Of a DNA stretch of 64,000 nucleotides, positions 60,216 to 64,000 are shown in pieces. A model generated the notes under the pieces. It ran no database searches, was not told where the DNA came from, and saw nothing but the letters and a program-made list of their open reading frames with translations. Position numbers and translations under genes: made by a program. The stretch covers positions 1 through 64,000 of the forward strand of contig JAMXBD010002248.1 in NCBI GenBank assembly GCA_024138025.1. Reading direction: 5' to 3'. Numbering within the stretch: the first letter of the stretch is position 1; every line of letters begins with the position of its first letter. The DNA is from Combretum micranthum (lineage: Eukaryota > Streptophyta > Magnoliopsida > Myrtales > Combretaceae).

Positions 60216-60308
60216 TTGGAAGCAAGAACTGGTTTTAGGACGCTGTGAAGATGAGAGACAAGACACAAGACAAGTAGGTGCAGGTTTAAGGGCTAGGAAT
60301 TAGCATGG

Positions 60309-60316
60309 TTTTATAT
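60309..60316 (-). promoter_or_regulatory. TATA box of the host gene
   Basis: On the minus strand ACATATAAAACC lies about 95 bases upstream of the ATG at 60215. Transcription would start near 60280, leaving a leader of about 65 bases. Confidence 0.55.
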
Positions 60317-60319
60317 GTA

Positions 60320-63241
60320 GCAGTATGAGTGGAGGACAAGGTGGAAAGAAACAAGTTAAATCCGGTTCTAATTAGAAGGGAATAATCATTGATTAAAAAA
60401 GTTAATTACCCCATATGAATCATGATCCTTCTGAGTGAGTGGAAGTGGAAAATCATCCACATTTATGCAATAGGCATGACACATGACTCACAAAAAATGT
60501 ATTAATTAGCTAAGATTCTTCTAAGTACCTTTTGAGAAAGGTTTGTCTGAACTTTCCTAGTTTTTTCCCAAGTGATTAGATAGATGATCGGTAGGGATCG
60601 TATTCCAATGCTATCTTTTTCTTTTTTTATTTTTTTTTATTTTTAGTTCTATTATGATATACGTAAACTGAAAAGATTTTTCATAAGGAGGGTAAATTGT
60701 TTTATAAATATTGATCAAAATCAAAATGATAAATTATGATAGTGTCCTGCAGAAACCATGAGAAATATAAAAACATATAGAACTTTTGACAAAATGTTGC
60801 TACTAAATCAATATGTTGTGTTCACAATGTAGTTGTATTTATTTTTTAAGCTAATAATGACTTGATTTGTCCTATACTAAATGTTGGAAGGCAAATCAAT
60901 CAAGAAAAGAACTCCATTTGGAATAAAGGTAAATTGTGAATAATACACTTTTAAGTTTATTTTATGTACATTTAACATTTTATCTTTAAAATTAAGTGTT
61001 TGAACCCTTAAGTATTTCAAAATGTGCATTTAGACTCCTATATACTCATTTTATCTTTTTTAAGAGTAGCAAAAATATTTACTGAAGTTAAAGAAATAAA
61101 ATAGAATAAGAAAGGGACAATTTTACTCATAAATTTTCAGAACCTAAATTTAACGACCTTTCAAAGAAAAGAAAAGCAATGAAAGCCCTATTTTGATAAG
61201 TGGTCAAAAAATAAAGGCTTTGAAAATATAGATCCTAAAACAAAAGGAAGTGCCTATTCACCTTAAATTTTAAAAATTTAAACACTCAATACTATGAATA
61301 AAATAAAACCTCAATTTCAAGGCACACATAAAGCCAACAATATATTTTCTAATTTACGCTATAAGTAACACACAAGTCACGTCTCCCAATTATATGTTAC
61401 AGTAGTATTAATTTAATAAATACCAATTACATAACGTATGAAAAGAATATTATTTCTAAAATTTCTATTATTACAAATATTCTTCTACCACTACCTCTAC
61501 CCGATGGCGTGTCGCGTATGCAAAACATATCATTATCGATGTATTGAAGGAGATAGGATTAATAAGCAATTGGGAGAATTGTATTAACTTTTCTAGCTGT
61601 TAGACATTAGAGGTACGGTGGCAGAAGCTTTTTGGTATGGTATGGTAGAAGATGAGGGCATAAAGAAGAGTATCGTCAGAATCATCGTATATGGTATTGG
61701 ATTCTGCATCATTGGCAAATATTTGACAAAATGAACCAATTTCTCATAGGTTAAGTTATCCCTTCTTTTGACAGTTGACAGACTCTTGGGCTCAAGAATC
61801 ACGACTATTTTGGTCGTTGGGAGAAAAAAAGAAAAAATGGTTTGAGTAGGAGAGGACATGGATTTTCCATTAGCATTGCTTAAAAGATCTGACAAGTTCT
61901 TATACATGAGTTGGAAATCTGATCATGGAGTAGGGGATCTTTGAAATTTGCTTCTAACCCACTATTCATTTTGCTGTAGGAGCCTTTTATGATCGTTTTA
62001 TTGTCATTTTTGGCTGCTTCCTTGTTGAGCGTTTTTTTTTTTTTTTTTGAAAATTAAAAGTAAAAAAAAAAAAAAAAAAAAAAAGAACTTGGTACTTTAA
62101 CTGATTTTATTCTCTTATATATTTCTTAGACTACATTTCTTTAAGTTGCTTGTATTTGAGGGCAAAGGTCTTTGATAAGACAATGAATTTTGAATTTTAT
62201 ATCTCCTTTTAAAAGTTTTAAATAACTTAATGATAAGATTAAGAATGGAGAAGGATAATGATCCCACTGTACTTTTTAATATCTTGATTCCATAAGTTTG
62301 AGGAAGCCGTAACATATGATAAGGACAGATTGATGATGGTAAAAGACAAGAAAAATGTTGAGTGAGGAAAAGCTAGAATTTGAGATCAGATGCACAAATA
62401 GTGAGGTTCAAGTCAGTCCAATGGCTTAAGATTAACCTATCAATGGAAGCATCAATTCTGGGACAAACTTAAAAGGAGGAGGTTTATTATCACAAAAAAA
62501 TAAAAAAAAATAAAAAAAAGAAGAGATTTAGGAAATAAAAAAATATTATTTTAAAAAATCCCTAAAGTAGGACCGAAAAAAAAAATCTAAAAATAGAGCA
62601 CTTAAAAAAAATGATTTCACCTTGTATTGAAGTCATATCTTGAAAACAAAATTTTAGCATCAAGGCTAATATCATCTTAAAAACAAAAATCCCAAAAAAT
62701 AAGGCAGCTTCAAAGAAAAACCATGGAAAACAAAAAGCCTTGACATATTGTTTTAAAGACATGATTTTAGCATTTAGGCCTAAAATTAACTCTTGAATAC
62801 ACAATTTCAACACTAATGCTAAAATCAAAAATTATTTCTTTTTGAGAACCCTTATTGAAAGTAATTACTTAAATATGGTGTAATCAAAATTAATTATCAA
62901 AATACAACTTTAAAATCGCATGTGTTAAATAAGATATATAAATAGTGGCTTTCAACTTTATATCACGTATATAATGCACGATACACTCATAAAAATTTGA
63001 ACTTCTCCAGCACTAAATCGCAAGCATAAATTGCAATATACATATCGCTAGTACAAATTGTGATATAGCTGCAAAACTAAAACTTTGTGGCGTGATTCAT
63101 ATATGCGATTTGCTTTAAAAATCTCAATATGTCTTCTACAATATGCGATTTTTAGATAAATTTTGGAAATTTTTTTCAAATGAGCTATATTTTGGTAATT
63201 TTTCAGCATGTGTTGTAGACATGTTGTTCACCTACTATAAT
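60320..63241. other. Intergenic, no gene seen
   Basis: AT-rich with long A and T runs (62032-62049, 62062-62084). At 60940-61300 scattered inverted words (TTTTAAGTTTATT, AAATTTTAAAAATTTAAACAC) suggest a decayed miniature element. Two minus-strand frames (61593-61907 and 62562-62828) lack recognisable motifs; the second is a repeat of phrases such as KMILAL and is low in complexity. Confidence 0.45.
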
Positions 63242-63826
63242 TGTTGATAGGAATCAACAAACTCGAAGTCGTTGGAAAAGAAAACAGAAGGAAGAGATTT
63301 CAAGGAGGAGGAGAAAGCCTCTATGTTGCAGGCCTATGCTTTAAGGCCGCCGGTCTTGCACATGCAGATTTTAATTATTTCTCTTATTTTCCTTTTTATT
63401 TAAGTTTTTCTCCATATAATATTAAGCTAAGGTTTTAAGGGCTTCTATAAATAATCCTTTTCATTTGCTTTACAAGGGATTCATTTTTCATCATTGAGAT
63501 TCGAGAACACTTTTATGTGTAAACCCTTTGTGGTGTTTATGAATATTGAGATTTGATACATTTTATTCCTGAATTCTTATCAATTCTTGAGTAATATAAA
63601 ATTGTGGCAAACCCTGTTATTAGAATTTTGTGAATTCTTTTAACACCGTTATTATTTTATAAATCGTGGTACCTATCGTTCTATAATCTAATTGCAATCC
63701 AGTTTAATTTTATTGTTCGTAAAACCTCTGAAGCAATAATTTTATCCATATCCTTTTAATTTCATTGTTCTTTCATAATCTAGAAAACCCTCAAAATAAG
63801 ATAAATTTTTAACCCTCTCAAGTTCA
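63242..63826 (+). repeat. 5' LTR of the right-edge element
   Basis: Starts TGTTGATAGG and ends about CAAGTTCA. It has a GC-rich word TTAAGGCCGCCGGTCTTGCA (63343-63362) and a TATA-like TTCTATAAATAAT (about 63443-63455). The right end is uncertain by a few bases because the distance to the primer site is longer than usual. Confidence 0.6.
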
Positions 63827-63835
63827 TGTTAGATT

Positions 63836-63847
63836 TGGTATTAGAGC
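63836..63847 (+). other. Primer-binding site of the right-edge element
   Basis: TGGTATTAGAGC matches the initiator-Met site TGGTATCAGAGC with one C-to-T change. Confidence 0.75.
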
Positions 63848-63936
63848 TTGTCGTTCGATGCGATTTATTCCAGGTTTGTTAGTTGATTTTTTCTTTTACC
63901 ATGAAATTATGTTGTTACTGTTGATTTGCTAGAAAG

Positions 63937-64000
63937 ATGTCGTCTGATGGTAGCACTAACGTGAATTGCAATAACGTAGGAGCTAAAAGAAATAGCAAGA
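63937..64000 (+). CDS. Start of a gag-like frame, cut by the window edge
   Basis: ATG at 63937, about 90 bases after the primer site, opens MSSDGSTNVNCNNVGAKRNS with no stop up to the end of the window. Position suggests gag. Too short to assign to a family. Confidence 0.5.
   Translation, partial: MSSDGSTNVNCNNVGAKRNSK

Larger units (their letters stand above)
63242..64000 (+). mobile_element. 5' end of another LTR retrotransposon, running off the window
   Basis: A probable LTR (63242-63826), a near-consensus initiator-Met primer-binding site and the start of a gag-like frame follow in the order of the 5' end of an LTR element. The remainder lies beyond the right edge, so family and completeness cannot be judged. 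Confidence 0.68.

Noticed and set aside
60216..60266. N-terminal extension of the host gene (17 residues upstream of the ATG)
   Set aside because: The extension begins with GTG, not ATG, and a plant nuclear gene should start at the ATG at 60213-60215.
62562..62828. Repetitive hydrophobic minus-strand frame
   Set aside because: Internal repetition (CTTGA/AAAACAAAA words) and A-rich composition explain it; no domain.

Overview
The window is strongly AT-rich nuclear DNA from a flowering plant, probably a eudicot. It is gene-poor and full of transposable elements in several states of decay. The evidence for a plant is the set of plant LTR-retrotransposon lineages (Tekay-type chromovirus, Tork-type Ty1/copia, Athila-type Ty3/gypsy), a CACTA miniature element with intact target duplication, a tRNA-derived SINE-like head, and one intronless gene of what looks like a plant-specific family. 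I cannot name the species.

Layout. 1-3735: 3' end of a decayed Tekay-like element (integrase, chromodomain, polypurine tract, complete 3' LTR); its 5' part lies off the left edge. About 5240-8365: a second, diverged Tekay-like LTR, apparently solo. 12047-16773: a young Tork-type copia element on the minus strand, with 373 and 371 bp LTRs differing at three bases and one 2-bp indel, target duplication ATCTT, and gag-pol open except for one frameshift. About 17365-18790: a degenerate LTR. 25640-25798: a CACTA miniature element. 26087-28695: a non-autonomous LTR element with no recognisable gag or pol, inserted into an older inverted-repeat element. About 29.1-30.6 kb and 33.6-39.1 kb: hairpin-type miniature elements and a decayed minus-strand LTR. 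41014-54444: an almost full-length Athila-like element of 13.4 kb with target duplication TCCAT, decayed gag-pol and a downstream envelope-position frame. About 55939-57382: another probable Tekay-like LTR. About 57930-58310: a possible organellar insertion. 59655-60215 (minus): the only convincing host gene, a 186-residue protein of unknown function with a twin C-terminal motif. 63242-64000: 5' LTR, primer-binding site and gag start of another element running off the right edge.

How the parts relate. Apart from the host gene, everything interpretable is retroelement or miniature transposon biology, including nested insertions. I see no evidence of an undescribed multi-gene system. The most striking unexplained structure is inside the LTRs. 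Several unrelated LTR families carry clusters of imperfect GC-rich palindromic modules in otherwise AT-rich DNA: six successive hairpins at 2118-2463, ATCACG...CGTGAT modules in the Athila LTRs and again between its pol and third frame, and GCCGGC/GCCGAC words in others. Two Tekay-like LTRs also end in a short acidic reading frame preceded by a polypyrimidine-AG. All family assignments come from reading motifs by eye; no database search was run.
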